Assembly: GCF_014633365.1 (NCBI RefSeq)
Contig: NC_068340.1
Location: forward strand, 16,905,879-16,969,878
Source: Diospyros lotus
Lineage: Eukaryota > Streptophyta > Magnoliopsida > Ericales > Ebenaceae
DNA: 64,000 bases
Direction of reading: 5' to 3'
The first letter of the stretch is position 1; every line of letters begins with the position of its first letter. The notes beneath the pieces were generated by a model. The model made no database searches. It saw only the letters and a list, made by a program, of their open reading frames with translations, and had not been told where the DNA came from. Below are positions 44,176 to 56,715 of the stretch, in pieces. The translations under genes and the position numbers were made by a program.

Positions 44176-46771
44176 TGTAATATCCTAGTATTTTGAAAAT
44201 AATAATAATTAATTTTTTTATTTTTAACATCAATTAGAGATTATAATTTGAAAAAAAAAAATTAATGGGTTTAGAGTTAGTGGGCTAAATTGGAAAAATA
44301 AAAACTAAGTAAATGGGCTTAGAGTTAGTGGGCTAAGTTGAAAAAAATAAAATGCTAAGTAAATGAGCTAATTAATAGGCTAAGAAAATAGGTATAAAAT
44401 TAATGGATTAAATAAAAGAATAATCTATTTAGAAGAAGATTTAGTGAAAAATAATTAAAGTGACAAAATAATTAAAGATAGTGAGTGAAATAATTGAGAA
44501 ATGTTTGAGACAAAGTAGAGTGTGGACAAATAATTAAAAATTATGAGTGAGATTTAGTGAAAAATAATTAAGAAAGATAAAAAAATAATTAAAAATGATG
44601 GGTAAAATAATTTAGAAATGTGGGAGACAAATTAAGGTATGGACAAATAATCAAAGAGAATGAGTAAAATAATTGAGAAATATTGGAGACAAAGTAGAGT
44701 GTGGACAAATAATTAAAGATTATGAATGAGATTTAGTGAAAAATAATTAAGAAATATGACAAAATAATTAAAGATGATGGGTAAAATAATTGAAAAATGT
44801 GGGAGACAAATTAAGGTGTGGACAAAAAATCAAAGATAATGCGTAAAATAATTGAGAAATATTGGAGACAAAATAGGGTGTGGACAAATAATTAAAGATT
44901 ATGAGTGAAATTTAATGAAAAAAAATTAAGAAATATGACAAAATAATTAAAGATGATGAGTGAAAAAATTGAGAAATGTGGGAGACAAAGTAAGGTGTGG
45001 ACAAATAATCAAAGATAATGGATAAAATAATTGAGAAATGTGAGAGACAAAGTAAGGTGTGGATAAATAATTAAAGATTTTTAGTTAGATTTAGTGAAAA
45101 ATAATTAAGAAATGTGACAATAATTAAAGATAATGGGTCACTACAATTATGTTAAACTTAATTCAACCTCTTATAAATAGAGGAAACTTGAAAGGTTTGA
45201 GAACTTAAATTAGAAAGAGAAAGGTTGAAAGAAAGATTTGAGAGTGAGAAAGAGATTTGAAAAAGAGAAAGAAAAAAAAATAGAGGAAGAGAGAGAAAAA
45301 TACCAAAATTTTTTTTTAGAAAAATTCTATAGGCTAGGTTTAGTAGTTTGTGTGAAAATTTGTGGCAAAATGCGTTATTGGATACGCAAATCGAGATTTC
45401 ATCGCAATATTAAAGAATACCGAATCGCTCAGCGGAAATGTGAGTTATCTTCAAAAATTTCTTCAAAAATTTCAGAAATATGAGAATGATATTTTAGAAT
45501 TTTTGATGATGAAATTGGTAGAGAAATGCATGATTAGTATTTATTATGGATTTTTTTTTATGCAATAGATACTTGAAAATCAAAGAGAAAATGAAAAATA
45601 AATAGAATATGAATTCTGAAAATTATGAGGAAATTTATGGGGCTTAGGAATATTGCTTTAGGAATTATTGAGAAGAGAAATTGAGAAAATTTTATGAGGA
45701 AGTATTTATTTCATAATCTTGAGGAAATAATATGAGGAAATGAGAGAAATTAGAAAAATTAGAGAAAATTAGAAATCTGATTTTCTTAAATAATTATGAT
45801 GCTCAGGGTACGCCAAAGTTCATAATTGAGTATGATTGGAACTCCGACGTGAATTTTGAGGCAAAATTATGTTAGGGGCAAAATTATCTTTTTGCAAGGT
45901 AAATGATACTTCCTAACTGGATTTAATTTTATGGAAATGCTTGGTTTGTAAGTTGTTCAATCCAAAACCTTATTTTACGTAAATGATTTTATCATGTTGT
46001 CTTGCCTTGATGTGAGTATGTCATGTAGATTGCATTTACATGTTTGATTTATGAAATATACATATGAGCATGATGAGATTCACGGTCATACGTTGCATGG
46101 GTTTGGGATTAAGTACTCGCTCTGTTACTTTGCCAAGGGTGCAGCCATACACCTCGGTCTGGCAAGAAGACTAGAAAAATGACGGGTAATCTTAAGGTGC
46201 AGTCGATCTAAACATGAGAGTTATGATGTTATGTGCATTGTATACATACATGGGCATTAAATGTTTTGTATCCTTACTTAGATAATTCATCATCTAACTT
46301 GGAATATTCAAACGTTCCAGATGAAGATAATAGCAAAAACGATGATGAATGAGGCATGTAATGGCACTTAGCAAAGTGCATGATGAGTTGTATGATCAGT
46401 TGAACGTATGTTATGTTGCTCATGTATTTAAGTTATAGTACTTCGAATTCTGAACATTTTGAGAAATGATGATGTAGAACCCTATTTAGGGTTAATGTTA
46501 GTTGAGAATTTATGTTATGTATTAAGTCATGTTGAGAAATTTATGTTCCCGTGACGTAAGAACTGATTTATGATTAATGTTATGATGTTAGGTTCGATTC
46601 TAGCTTCCGATTTAATGTTTATGATGATTTTCCTTGAAGATAAATGAATGAAAATTTTGGGATGGATAAGAGCAATGACATGGTTTAGTCTTAGTTTTAG
46701 TAGTATAAAAAAAAAAAAATTATCCAAGAATTGTCCTAAGTTTTAACACGCTCGGAAAATGAGGCGTTACA
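44176..46771 (+). mobile_element. E1 3' LTR
   Basis: 2596 bp, TGTAATATCC to GGCGTTACA. TATA box at 45172-45179. Tandem repeats at 44437-45135 repeat the pattern of the 5' LTR. The stem-loop near 46278 has one arm mutated. Confidence 0.95.
44437..45135 (+). repeat. About 179-bp tandem repeats inside E1 3' LTR
   Basis: Same three-sub-unit organisation as 39189-39890, with independent small changes. Confidence 0.87.
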
Positions 46772-46844
46772 ATTTCCCTAACACCCTCATGTAATAATAG
46801 CATGTATCTAGCAACATTGTAATGTTTAAAGGCAAGGCATTACA
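46772..46844 (+). mobile_element. 3' terminus of LTR Z (copy C)
   Basis: ATTTC (TSD of E1), then the end of Z, AAGGCATTACA at 46844. Same as 1200-1272. Confidence 0.78.
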
Positions 46845-47512
46845 TTTCTTGTTCGAAAGTAGAGAATTAATTGGCTTTAGATAGAAATCAAATCTATCGA
46901 TACTTGATTTCAATATGATATAATGGGTCCCAAACCATATTAGATTAAATAGATTTTAGAAATTAACTTTGGACCCATAATTTCTAGTTGCCAATCACTC
47001 TTTCTTTTTAATTAAATTTTTATTTGTCATTTATTTTAATCTAATTTAAATTAATTAGAGTTTAAGTAACAACATTAACATTGCAAGAGTATTTGAGAAA
47101 AATAATTAAACCACGTGAATCTCCAAAATCATTTTAAAACTATTAGAGTTTTCATGCAAATAATCCAAAATATAAAAAAATCAAGTACAATTTACCTAAA
47201 AGATGAATGTAAAGTGGTTTTATTCAAACTTTTTGGCTTGTTAAATTATCCTTACGAGTAAAATTGAGGCGAATTGACAACTACTTATAGCACAAACTGA
47301 TATTAAGTAATAACCACTCATTGTATTGTACACACACCCCTTGAAAATTAATTTAAAAAATGATAATTTTGGAAAAATCTATTTAATTGCTACGTACATG
47401 TCATATTGTATGTACACTATTTAAATGTGGAGTTCGGTTGCCACCAAAACCGAGAGCAATTAAAAGAGTTGCATCTTGAGAGAAGAGGGTTTATTGAAGA
47501 CAAACAAAGAGT

Positions 47513-47546
<34 letters not shown>

Positions 47547-47997
47547 GGTTTATTGAAGATTTATAATTGTTAGGGGTCATCTCATAATTTCATAGTGGCT
47601 TTTTAATTGATAGGCATTGGTTTTATATACAAGTCAATACTAATGACATGTATGCTATTAATTTGAGAAATGATTAATCTTTAAATGTGAATAGTAAAAT
47701 AAAATATAAATAATAACAACAAAAGTTTGTTATCCATCAATTAAACCTCCACAATTTGGGTGACCCAAGAAGTCTCTTAATTTTAATTATGTTTAAAATT
47801 AATTAATAATCAATTAAGCAATGGATTTGTGCAATCATATAAAGAAAAAAAAAAAGTAACAAATTTGGACATAGGTAGAATGGTGAGTTCAAAATGCTTA
47901 CTAGGTGTCATCTTATGATTTCATTTCAGGTTCATTATTCAATTATAAGCTAAGGTTGGGCTTGTGAATGCAACTCACAATTTAAGAAACAAATTGA

Positions 47998-48056
<59 letters not shown>

Positions 48057-50277
48057 GTGCAACAAAAGGGTGACGAAGGAAGATGAGGGTTTATTGTAGA
48101 AAGAAGCTACCAAAGACTGATCTGATCGGAGAGAAAAGGCACTGAAGAAATTGTCAATTGGAGAAGCAGAAGACAACCCTTCCTCCCCCTCAGGTGATTT
48201 CTTCCTTTTCTTTCTCTTTCCTTTTCTCTAAGATTTTGCACTATACTAGGGTTACGACCACATATGGTTGGAAGATCAGAAAGGGCTTTTCTTTTTGGAG
48301 CCTAAAATTAAAACCTATCCAAACCTGAACCATAACCAGATTAGCGACATATCCTAAAGAAAACATCAGACTCTATCATGGCTAGACTTCAAAATCTGGT
48401 GAATGGTTAATAATTTAGATTTGATTGTTATTAGTTTATTCAAATTGATATGAAAGAGAACAAGTGAATTAATAGTTTTGCTTTGTTATATGTATGCTTT
48501 TGAGATCTTGTACCATGTTGCATATCCATCGTGATTCTTTTTTGATTGTGAAGTAGTTTATTCTACAATAACTTGCCATGAATTCTTACCTTTGAAGTAA
48601 TGCTATTACTTGAATTAAAATGAAAAAACTTTTTTGTGAAAGATTCAGAAATAACATTTCTGAAAATTGATTGACAAATATTACTTTGCGTCTAGATTCT
48701 TAGGCATGTTAACAAATCTAGAAAAAACTTCCTCAGAGCTTCATGCTCATAGGAAAACTTAACTAGAATCTCAACCTCACCCTGCTTTTTGTTCTAAAAA
48801 AAACTAGGTTATTAAAATTTTTTCTCATCCTCATAATGTCTCTCCATAACCCAATAATATTCCTGATCCAACAATCGCTACTCTTTTCCAATATAATGTG
48901 AATCTCACCCTTGAAGATGATGTTACACTTGCCTGAATAATCTCACATTTGAAACTAAAACACCAGAGAAAAGAAGAAAAATAAAATAAATATTGTGGAA
49001 GCTAAAGGGGAGAATAAGCTATGTATAAAGAAAATAAAAAAGAAAGAAAAATTCCTCCTATTTGAGCACAAACCCAGCTATTAAACAACCTTTCCACAAT
49101 AATAATTGTTGTTTTATTGAATTTTCTTTGCTAATAGAATCATAATTCTAACTTCCATCTTGATGGATTGGTATGAGATCAAATTTTAAACAAGTTTGCA
49201 ATTTTTTTACTTAAAAAGAATACTATTTTGATAAACAAGTACCAAAGTAGCATCCAAGACAAGATATTTCTCAATCTAGCATACAAATTGCCATAGTAGT
49301 AGCCATAACATGTAGGGGCATAGATTCATTGTTCAACTAGCTAGTGGTTCAATCCAATATTTAGGAAATTTTGCTAAGCATTGGATAATTAAGGACATGT
49401 TGAAAACCAATGTTTATTAGATTCAAACTAACAATTTAATCAATGATTTTAAATTGAAAAAAAATAAAGAAAAATAACAAAAAATGAATCTATTATCGAA
49501 CTTGTGTACAAATAAAATAGAAAAGGCATAAAAAAATATAACAAAATAAAGAAACGATCAACATGTTGCTTCAATACAAACTAGAATAACATTATACAAA
49601 TTAAAGATATTTGATAAGAATATGAATGTGGATAAAGTCTATACGTGAATTCTAAACATGTAAAATGTTGTGGGGGATGTGCTACCTTTCTCTTATATTG
49701 TCGATTGGGGTTCAATTAATGCATCAGCAGTTAGGGGGGTCTTTAATGTCATCTGCCTTTGATGACATAACCTTTGCCTCTACCTAGTCCTCATGTGCCT
49801 TTATGTCATTGGTCCTACATTGAACCTCATGTATGACAATGATACACCATTTGGGGTCATTGGATGTGTCTATCTGGCCTGTGTCTAGTGTTGTGATGGC
49901 ATGGATAACCTTCCATCTCAATTCCTTATCCTTTATATTACTTAGAGGTACACTAACTATGGTCACAGTTCCTTGGTAACTTTCTCATTGGGTAATTCCT
50001 TTCAAAAGTTGCTTTGGTTTCATATCAACCTTCCACATGGGTAATTTATAGCCACTTTGATGATTTCTCATCACACATTTCAATTGCAATTTCTAGGAAT
50101 GTATCATATTATATGGTGAAATACTTGTTCACACCATCTCCAACCTGAAGAAATACAATCACCATTTTAATGTCATAGCATTCCAACTAAATTCCCACTA
50201 TATTGCTTGTTTTGTCAAGGAGTTCCTTATGTGTTCCCCCATTTTATTCTCAAATTGGTTTGTTGTTCACCAACATA
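46845..50277. other. Block U, non-coding (copy C)
   Basis: Near-identical to 1273-4689. GA microsatellites at 47514-47542 and 47998-48052; leader-like CCCCCTCAG/GTGATTTC at about 48184-48199; the 60-codon minus-strand frame is open at 49784-49966. No gene is recognised. Confidence 0.7.
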
Positions 50278-50644
50278 TGTCATTGATCCTTCGTCGGGAA
50301 TCACAGAGATAATTAGGAGCAGTTGTGGTAACAGAGATCATGAATAGTTGGATATTATTTATAGTTAATTTATAGTTATGGGAAAGTACTGGAGTAGTGG
50401 TAACCGTTGTTTAAAAAACTGCTTGCTAGATAGCTTTATATATTAAGTTATGCCATATTACCAAGATTATCAAGTAAATTGTGGAAGTATTTTCTCCATA
50501 CAACTCCGCTTCCCTCTCTTATTCTCTCAGCTTTCTCCCTAAAGTTCTCTATTTTCTATCTTCATTTCTTCTTCTTCTTCTTCTTCTTCTTCTTCTTCCT
50601 ATTTGTCACTAGAAATCATAGATTGAAAATCTAGGATCTTGACA
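50278..50644 (+). mobile_element. Short 5' LTR of chimeric element (copy C)
   Basis: TGTCATTGATCC to GGATCTTGACA, 367 bp, TATA-like sequence retained. It differs from copy A mainly in the length of the CTT tract and a small deletion near 50495. The primer site TGGTATCAGAGT is at 50648-50659. Confidence 0.8.
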
Positions 50645-50703
50645 ATTTGGTATCAGAGTGGTTAGTTCTCGAATTACAGCTTGCAATTATAAGTCTTGAG
50701 ACT

Positions 50704-50978
50704 ATGGCGGATGGTACTTGAATGATGCAATTAGAGGCACAAGTCAGTCAGGTTAACTCCTTGGTGATAAGTTTGCAAACTTGAATGGAGGCATTGGAGG
50801 TTGTGGTGAGCAAAAGCCAGGAAGGAATGTAGTCACTGCAAAATAAGTTGGATGCCACTATGGAAGGTTTGACTAAGAGGATGGATAATTTCCTACAAAT
50901 GTTTTCTAAGATTCCACAAGTCTACTGGAGGATTTTCTTCCTGAGGAGCATTGAGATCCTATCTTAGAAGGTAATGGC
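50704..50978 (+). pseudogene. Gag-like remnant (copy C)
   Basis: Same frame and same in-frame stops as copy A (two TGA, one TAG), and the same loss of frame at the copia join. Confidence 0.65.
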
Positions 50979-52499
50979 TCAAGTCTTAAACAAACTAAAA
51001 TTCATGTAGTAGAGGTAGAAAACATGAATGAAGTTACTTGGAAATTGACAAAACTACCCGAGGATAATAAAGCAATTAAATGCAAATGGATATTCAAGAA
51101 GAAAGAAGGTACACTAGGAGTTAAAAAATGTGGTATAAAGTTAGACTCATAGGAAAGGGGTACAACCAGATTCCAAGTGTTAAATTTACAAACATATTTT
51201 CTCCAGTTGTAAAACGTTGTTCCATTAAGGCATTACTTGGTATTGTGGTTATCCAAGATCTTGAACTTGAATTGATGGATGTCAAGACAACATTTTTACA
51301 TGGGGAACTTAGTCAGGATATCTATATGCATCAACCAGAGGATTTTGAAGTTACAAACAAAGAAGAGTTTGTGTGCTTGTTAAAGAAATCTCTATATGGC
51401 CTAAAACAATCTCCTTTGTAGTGGTACAAAAGGTTTGATTTCTTTATGATTAAGCATAATTTCAATAAATGTAGTTATGACAATTGTGTCTATTTTAAAA
51501 GGAACAAGAACAAGTCCTTTATATATCTACTTCTATATGTTGATGATATACTAGTAGCATTAAAAGATAAAGATAAGATAAGGAGATTGAAAACATAACT
51601 TAACAAAAAATTTGAGATGAAAGATTTGGGAGTAGGGATAAGATACTTGGAATGCAGATTTCACGAGACAGGGAGGCGGGTAAATTATATCTAAGTCAAT
51701 AGGGATACATTGAGAAAGTTCTACCTAAATTCAATATGTAGAAGGCTAAACCTGTATACTCTGTTGGCTACACATTTTAAACTTTCATCTAGTTTGTCTC
51801 CTCAATTAGATGATGACATTGATAAGATGTTAAAAATTCCATACTCTAGCATAGTGGGTTGTCTTATGTATACTGTGGTTTGTACACACCATGATTTGCC
51901 CCATTCAATGAGTGTGGTTAGCATATACATGGCTAACCCTTTTAAAGAACATTGGAAGGCAGTCCAACAGATTCTCTGATATTTGCGTGGTACCGCTGAT
52001 ACCTGTTTATAGTTCAAAAACACTAAAAGTGGAGTTATTGGTTTTATTGATTTTGATTTTTCAAGTGATCTTGATAAGAGAAGATTGCTTACTGGGTATG
52101 TATTCACCATTGGAGGTTGTGCTATTAGTTGGAAGGCTACCTTACAGTCCACCGTTGCCTTGTCTACTAATGAAGTTGAATATATGGCGATTATTGAGCT
52201 ATTAAAGAGGCCATTGGTCTCGAAGTGTTTATTGGTGAAATCAATCAGAATCTTCAAAATAGTATGGTCTATTGTGATAGTCAAAGTGTTATTTTTCTCA
52301 CTAAAGACCATATGTTTCACGAGAGAACAATGCACATTGATGTGCAATATTATTTTATTCGGAATATTATTGCTTGTGCAAAAGTTATTGTGAGAAAAAT
52401 TAGCACTCATGATAATCCTGTAGATATGTTAACCAAGTCCCTATTATTGTAAAATTTGAGCATTGTGTGGATTTGATTGGTATTCATCAGGGAGATTAA
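50979..52499 (+). pseudogene. Ty1/copia reverse transcriptase-RNase H, decayed (copy C)
   Basis: Order and breaks as copy A: RT frame 51128-51421 with DVKTTFLHGEL and LYGLKQSP, then TAG; YVDD at 51536-51547; RNase H frame 52225-52452 ending NPVDMLTKSL. It differs from A at scattered sites: for example it keeps CAACAGATTCT near 51965 where A has a TAA, and TGG near 52130 where A has TAG. Confidence 0.92.
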
Positions 52500-52559
52500 T
52501 TCTCTGTAATTTCGTTGGAAGAATGAATTCTATATAATTTCATATTTGGATTTAGAGTT

Positions 52560-52976
52560 AAGGTGTAGATTTGTGATAATTATGACCCAAAATCCTAATT
52601 CATAATGATTGGGTTTCCTTAACTAGACTAGGATTAGGACTTCAAATTTGATTGTGATTTGGATATTGTTAAATTCAATTATGAATGGGATTTATCTCAT
52701 CTGCAGAAATATCCTCTTGGCTTATCTCAACTAGAGGAATATCCTCATAAATTATCTTCTGATCAGAATAAAATTTCTAGTGTTTGTCTAAGAGATGATT
52801 TTAGGTCTATAAATAGGTTCCCAAGTCACTAGATTTATTTAGCAATATCCGATTAATGATATTATGTTCTTTTTGCACGTGGTTTTTTCCAATTTGGGTT
52901 TTCTACGTAAAATTTTGTGTTCATTTGTGTGATTGATAGTTTGACTATGGTTTGTATTTGATCCAAATTTGTAACA
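52560..52976 (+). mobile_element. Copia polypurine tract and 3' LTR (copy C)
   Basis: Purine tract AAGGTGTAGATT, then LTR 52572-52976 starting with an intact TGTGATAATTATGAC. 405 bp; TATA box near 52805. Confidence 0.86.
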
Positions 52977-53640
52977 TTGAAAGATAATGAACGAAATTTT
53001 CCATAAAAAACTAAGGACGTAAGTTTTGGTGTAGAAATTTTGAGGTTACTGAAACTAAGATTTTGCAACTTCCAAGTTTCCCCTTTTCAAGTCTTGGGCA
53101 ACTTGAGATCAATGTAGAAAGGACCTTGGAAGTAATGGAAACATCCTAAAACTCTAAGGAAAGAAGCATGCTAAATCCTCCAAATCTAGGAGGAGGATTA
53201 AACGTACAAAAATTGAGTTCCAAATGTTTAAGCTGAAGACACACAAAACAAAAATGAAGATGGCAATTTATATGCTTCACCTCTCTAAATAAGAAGGATG
53301 AGTTATTGGATATCATTGTTTGGCACAAAATGAATCGAATGATCGATCTCAAAACAACTTTTCAGTGCGTACAAGGATAGTTTGAACTTGACTACTGGAT
53401 CACAATGACGAAGCAGAACTTGATACATTGCCATGAGAAGCTCATTTTTAGGCGTTGTCCTTGCTTTCTTATAGAAATCATTATTAGATACAAGTTGGGG
53501 AAGCCTCTCCCAACTATATCTCCATTTCTTTGACAAAATACTAGTCCTCACTACATCCTCTATTGGCAAGCACATTAGAATTTTTTTTTTTTTACATGTG
53601 CAGGAAGGTGACTGATTATGTTTGAACTTGATCTTTCCAT
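52977..53640 (-). pseudogene. F-box/FBD/LRR pseudogene, left arm (copy C)
   Basis: Minus strand, ATG at 53638-53640. The early F-box is shifted by a poly-T length change, so the open frame (53303-53653) starts out of frame and enters the F-box frame at KKKKILMCLPIEDVVRTSIL; it ends at the same TAA as copy A. LRR part open at 53146-53352. Confidence 0.86.
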
Positions 53641-54017
53641 TTTCTTTACACAATCAATCTGCAAGTTACTAGCTATTCTGTTGAGGCTTTTATACAATTT
53701 GCTAGGATAGAAGTAAAAGAACATCAAGAAGTATCCCATTATGATATATCCTTTTATAACATCATTACTAACCTAAATCTAGATCAATATAAAGAAAAAA
53801 GATAAGAATATGAGAGCAAGATTTTTGAAAACCCAGAAATCTTTCACTAATACTTTTATCTTTTTCTTTATACTAATCTAGATTTGGGTTAGTAATGACG
53901 TTATAAAAGGATATATCATAATGGGTTACTTCTTGATGTTCTTTTAATTTTGTGCCAGAAATTCTATAAAAGCCTTGATAGAATAGCTATTAACTTTAGA
54001 TTAATTGTATAAAGAAA

Positions 54018-54732
54018 ATGCAAGGATCAAGTTCAGACATAATTAGTCACCTTCCTGTACATGTGAACAAAAAAAAATTATAATGTGCTTCCCAATAGAG
54101 GATGTAGTGAGGACAAGTACTTTGTCAAAGAAATAAAGGTATAGCTAGGTGAGGCTTCCCCAGCTTGTATTTAATAATGATTTCTACATGAAAGCAAGGA
54201 TAACGCCTAAAAATGAGCTTCTCATGGCTATGTATCAAGTTTTACTTTGTCATTGAGGCCTAATAGTCAAGTTCAAACCATCCTTGTACGTATTGAAAAG
54301 TTGTTCTGAGATCAATCATTTGATTTGTTTTGTGTTGAACAATGATATCTAAGAACTCATCCTTCTTATTCAAAGAGGTGAAGCATATAAATTACCATCT
54401 TTTTTTATTTTTGTGTGTGTGTCTTCAGCTTAAACATTTGGAACTCTGTTTTTGTACTTTTAATCCCCCTCTTAGATTTGGAGGACTCAGCATGCTTATT
54501 TCCTTAAAGTTTCAAAATTTGCCATTACTTCCAAGGTCCATTCTACATTGATCTCAAGTTTCCCAATACTTGAAAGGATGAAGCTTGAAAGTTGCAAAAT
54601 CTTCAATTTCAGTAACCTCGAAATTTCTGTCCCAAAACTTACATCCTTAGTTTCTTATAGCAAATTTCATTCATTATCTTTTAATGCTACAAATCTAGAT
54701 TGAATACAAATCACAATCAAACTATCAACCAC
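54018..54732 (+). pseudogene. F-box pseudogene and inverted LTR start, right arm truncated (copy C)
   Basis: Same as 8435-9150. F-box part to about 54684, then about 48 bp of inverted copia LTR, cut at 54732 by a deletion that in copy A terms removes 9151 to about 10515. The palindrome here is about 52929-53806 against 53853-54732. Confidence 0.84.
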
Positions 54733-54763
54733 TGGAAAAATTGGCCCAGCAAGTCAAAGCCCA
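54733..54763 (+). other. Templated insertion at deletion junction
   Basis: About 8 bp of filler (TGGAAAAA), then 23 bp identical to 54882-54904, starting TTGGCCCAGC. The 23 bp were copied from 120 bp further into the LTR when the deletion was repaired. Confidence 0.85.
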
Positions 54764-56156
54764 CATGTTCAAGCCCAAATTGAAGTCCAGTATGAAGGCC
54801 CACTGTTTGGAATTAAAAGCTCAGGCACATGTGTAATTGTGAAGCCCAATTTGAGGTAGCCATGAAGAATTAAATTGAAGAATTGGCCCAGCAAGTCAAA
54901 GCCCAGCAGCATGGAAGCAGGCGCACAGCAGCTTGCTAAATGCGGTCCCCTCACTGTAAATTCATTCAAGTGCAAGGGCATTTCAGAGGTGCATTATACA
55001 TATACATACACGGCTACAGCGCTGAAAAAGGAAGTCTCCCAGCGGCAGTTTCAGACAGTAACAAGGGAGCACAGTGCGTGGGAAGACGTAGGAATTCTCG
55101 GACACTAAGGGGGGCGCTGTTCGTCTTTAAATTTCTGTCATTCTGTTATGTTCTTCAATTTCTTCTTCTGTTCCGTGTTATTTCAATTCTTATTTTTCGA
55201 TTCGCTGTTCTTACATTTCACGCACAGTTTCTGCAATTTAATTTCTGTCTATTTCAATACTGGAATTTCTTTTCTGCATTCTTAATTTCAATACTTTAAA
55301 TTCTAATATTTAATTTCTGTATTTTAATTACTGCCATTTAATATTCAGCACTAAAATACTTACAATTTTAATTTCTGTTAATTAAATTCTATTATTTACG
55401 TACCGTAATTTACTTTTCTTATTTTTATTTTCCCGCACTTTAATTTTCAGTATTAAAAAATGAAGATGTGTGGCTAATAATTCTCAGGCCAAGACGAGGA
55501 CAGTGTCCAAAGCCAAAATTTCTCGAGTTAGCCGAACTTCATTGTAAGTCGATGTGTTAAAATTAATTTTTAGATTTTTGCTAAACACCTGAGTTTGAAT
55601 TGAGATATATGCCTAATCCAGAACCCTTATGTTGTATATGTGGGTAGCCCAATCTGAAAATATCTTCATCCCCAAATTTAAGTGTACATTATATACATTT
55701 CGATTTATGCTGGTTGCTTAAGTTAGAGTCAGCATGCCATGTATGTCAGTTACTACAATTAGAATCATCATCATCCCGAAACGTAATCAATAAGCAAATG
55801 TCTTAAAATTAATTTAACCCGATGATACCATCCTTTTTGAGTCTTGAAAAATATTTAGATTGTCACTAAAATTGTCTTGATCCGAGACGTTTGGTTTTCA
55901 GTTGCACATTCAATTCATTTTTTCTTAAAATCAGTTGAATTGGTATAACAAACCTATTCAGCACATACAAAATTTTGCTGCTTTTATTTCCGTCTTAATA
56001 AAGATCTCCCAGTGAATCGACCTGGACTCCCATCCAGTAAATAAATTTCTACTACAACGCATACTTGTACATTGGTGAGTATAAACGCTCTGTACTTGCA
56101 TGTTTGATTTTTTTTCTTTATTTGTTTAATTAATTGCACAGAGTTAAGTGCAGTCA
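54764..56156 (+). mobile_element. Athila/Tat-like LTR, 5'-truncated (copy C)
   Basis: Matches about 10520-11921 nearly base for base and ends GTGCAGTCA at 56156. No primer site follows, so it is a solo or 3' LTR, unlike the LTR in copy A. About 565 bp of its 5' end, including the AT-rich tract, are deleted. Confidence 0.87.
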
Positions 56157-56179
56157 GGGGATTTTGGAGCTTGTCATGG

Positions 56180-56715
56180 GATGTATTCGGATATGAGAGG
56201 TTGGGTATTCAGATATGTGAAGCCTTATTCGGATATGAAGAAGCTATATTCGGATATGTCAAGATGTATTCGGATATGTGAGAAGGAGAAAAGGAGCATA
56301 TGCGGATATGCTAGGGGATATTAGGATATGTTAAAGGAAAAGAATAGTGCATGTATTCGGATGGTGTGGGGGGTGTTCGGATATGAGGGGTTATGTATTC
56401 GGATAGCAGTAAGCTTATTCGGATATGTGAGAGAATGGGAAGAATCATATCCAGCTATGCTAGAGGGAATTCGGATATGTGAGAAAAGAAGAGGAAGGCT
56501 TGTTTGGATAGCTTGAAGGGAATCCCGGTATACCAAGATGTATATTTGGATATGAGGGCATATATTCGGATATGTGAGACAAAGAAAAATGAGTCGTATC
56601 TGGATATGGGGGATTCTATTCGGATATGCCAAGGGAGAATGAAAGATATCCGGATACCTCAAAGTTATATTTGGATATCACTCTCTCAAGAAGAAAAATA
56701 GCATCTAGATAGCTT
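56180..56715 (+). repeat. Degenerate TATTCGGATATG minisatellite
   Basis: About twenty copies of TATTCGGATATG-like 12-mers separated by 8-40 bp of varied, G/A-rich sequence. Examples lie at 56186, 56228, 56247, 56265, 56417 and 56469. Confidence 0.85.

Larger units (their letters stand above)
38890..46771 (+). mobile_element. E1: complete non-autonomous LTR retrotransposon
   Basis: 7.9 kb, flanked by ATTTC (38885-38889 and 46772-46776). Parts: 5' LTR 38890-41521, tRNA-Met primer site, 2.65-kb internal region without gag or pol domains, end-of-pol-like motif and purine tract at 44104-44175, 3' LTR 44176-46771. Both LTRs carry tandem repeats of about 179 bp. The two LTRs differ clearly by eye, more than the 3' LTR differs from its copy A relative at 1-1199, so E1 inserted well before the A/C duplication. 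The polypurine-side motif is of Tekay/Del chromovirus type (inference). Confidence 0.95.

Noticed and set aside
51802..52410. 202-codon open frame on the minus strand, the longest in the window
   Set aside because: It is the antisense of copia RNase H; copy A has the same region broken by TAA and TAG. Sense-strand motifs (YCDSQS, LTK) explain the sequence.
56321..56662. 113-codon minus-strand frame rich in YPN and IQI
   Set aside because: It is the translation of the TATTCGGATATG repeat array; no independent protein motif.
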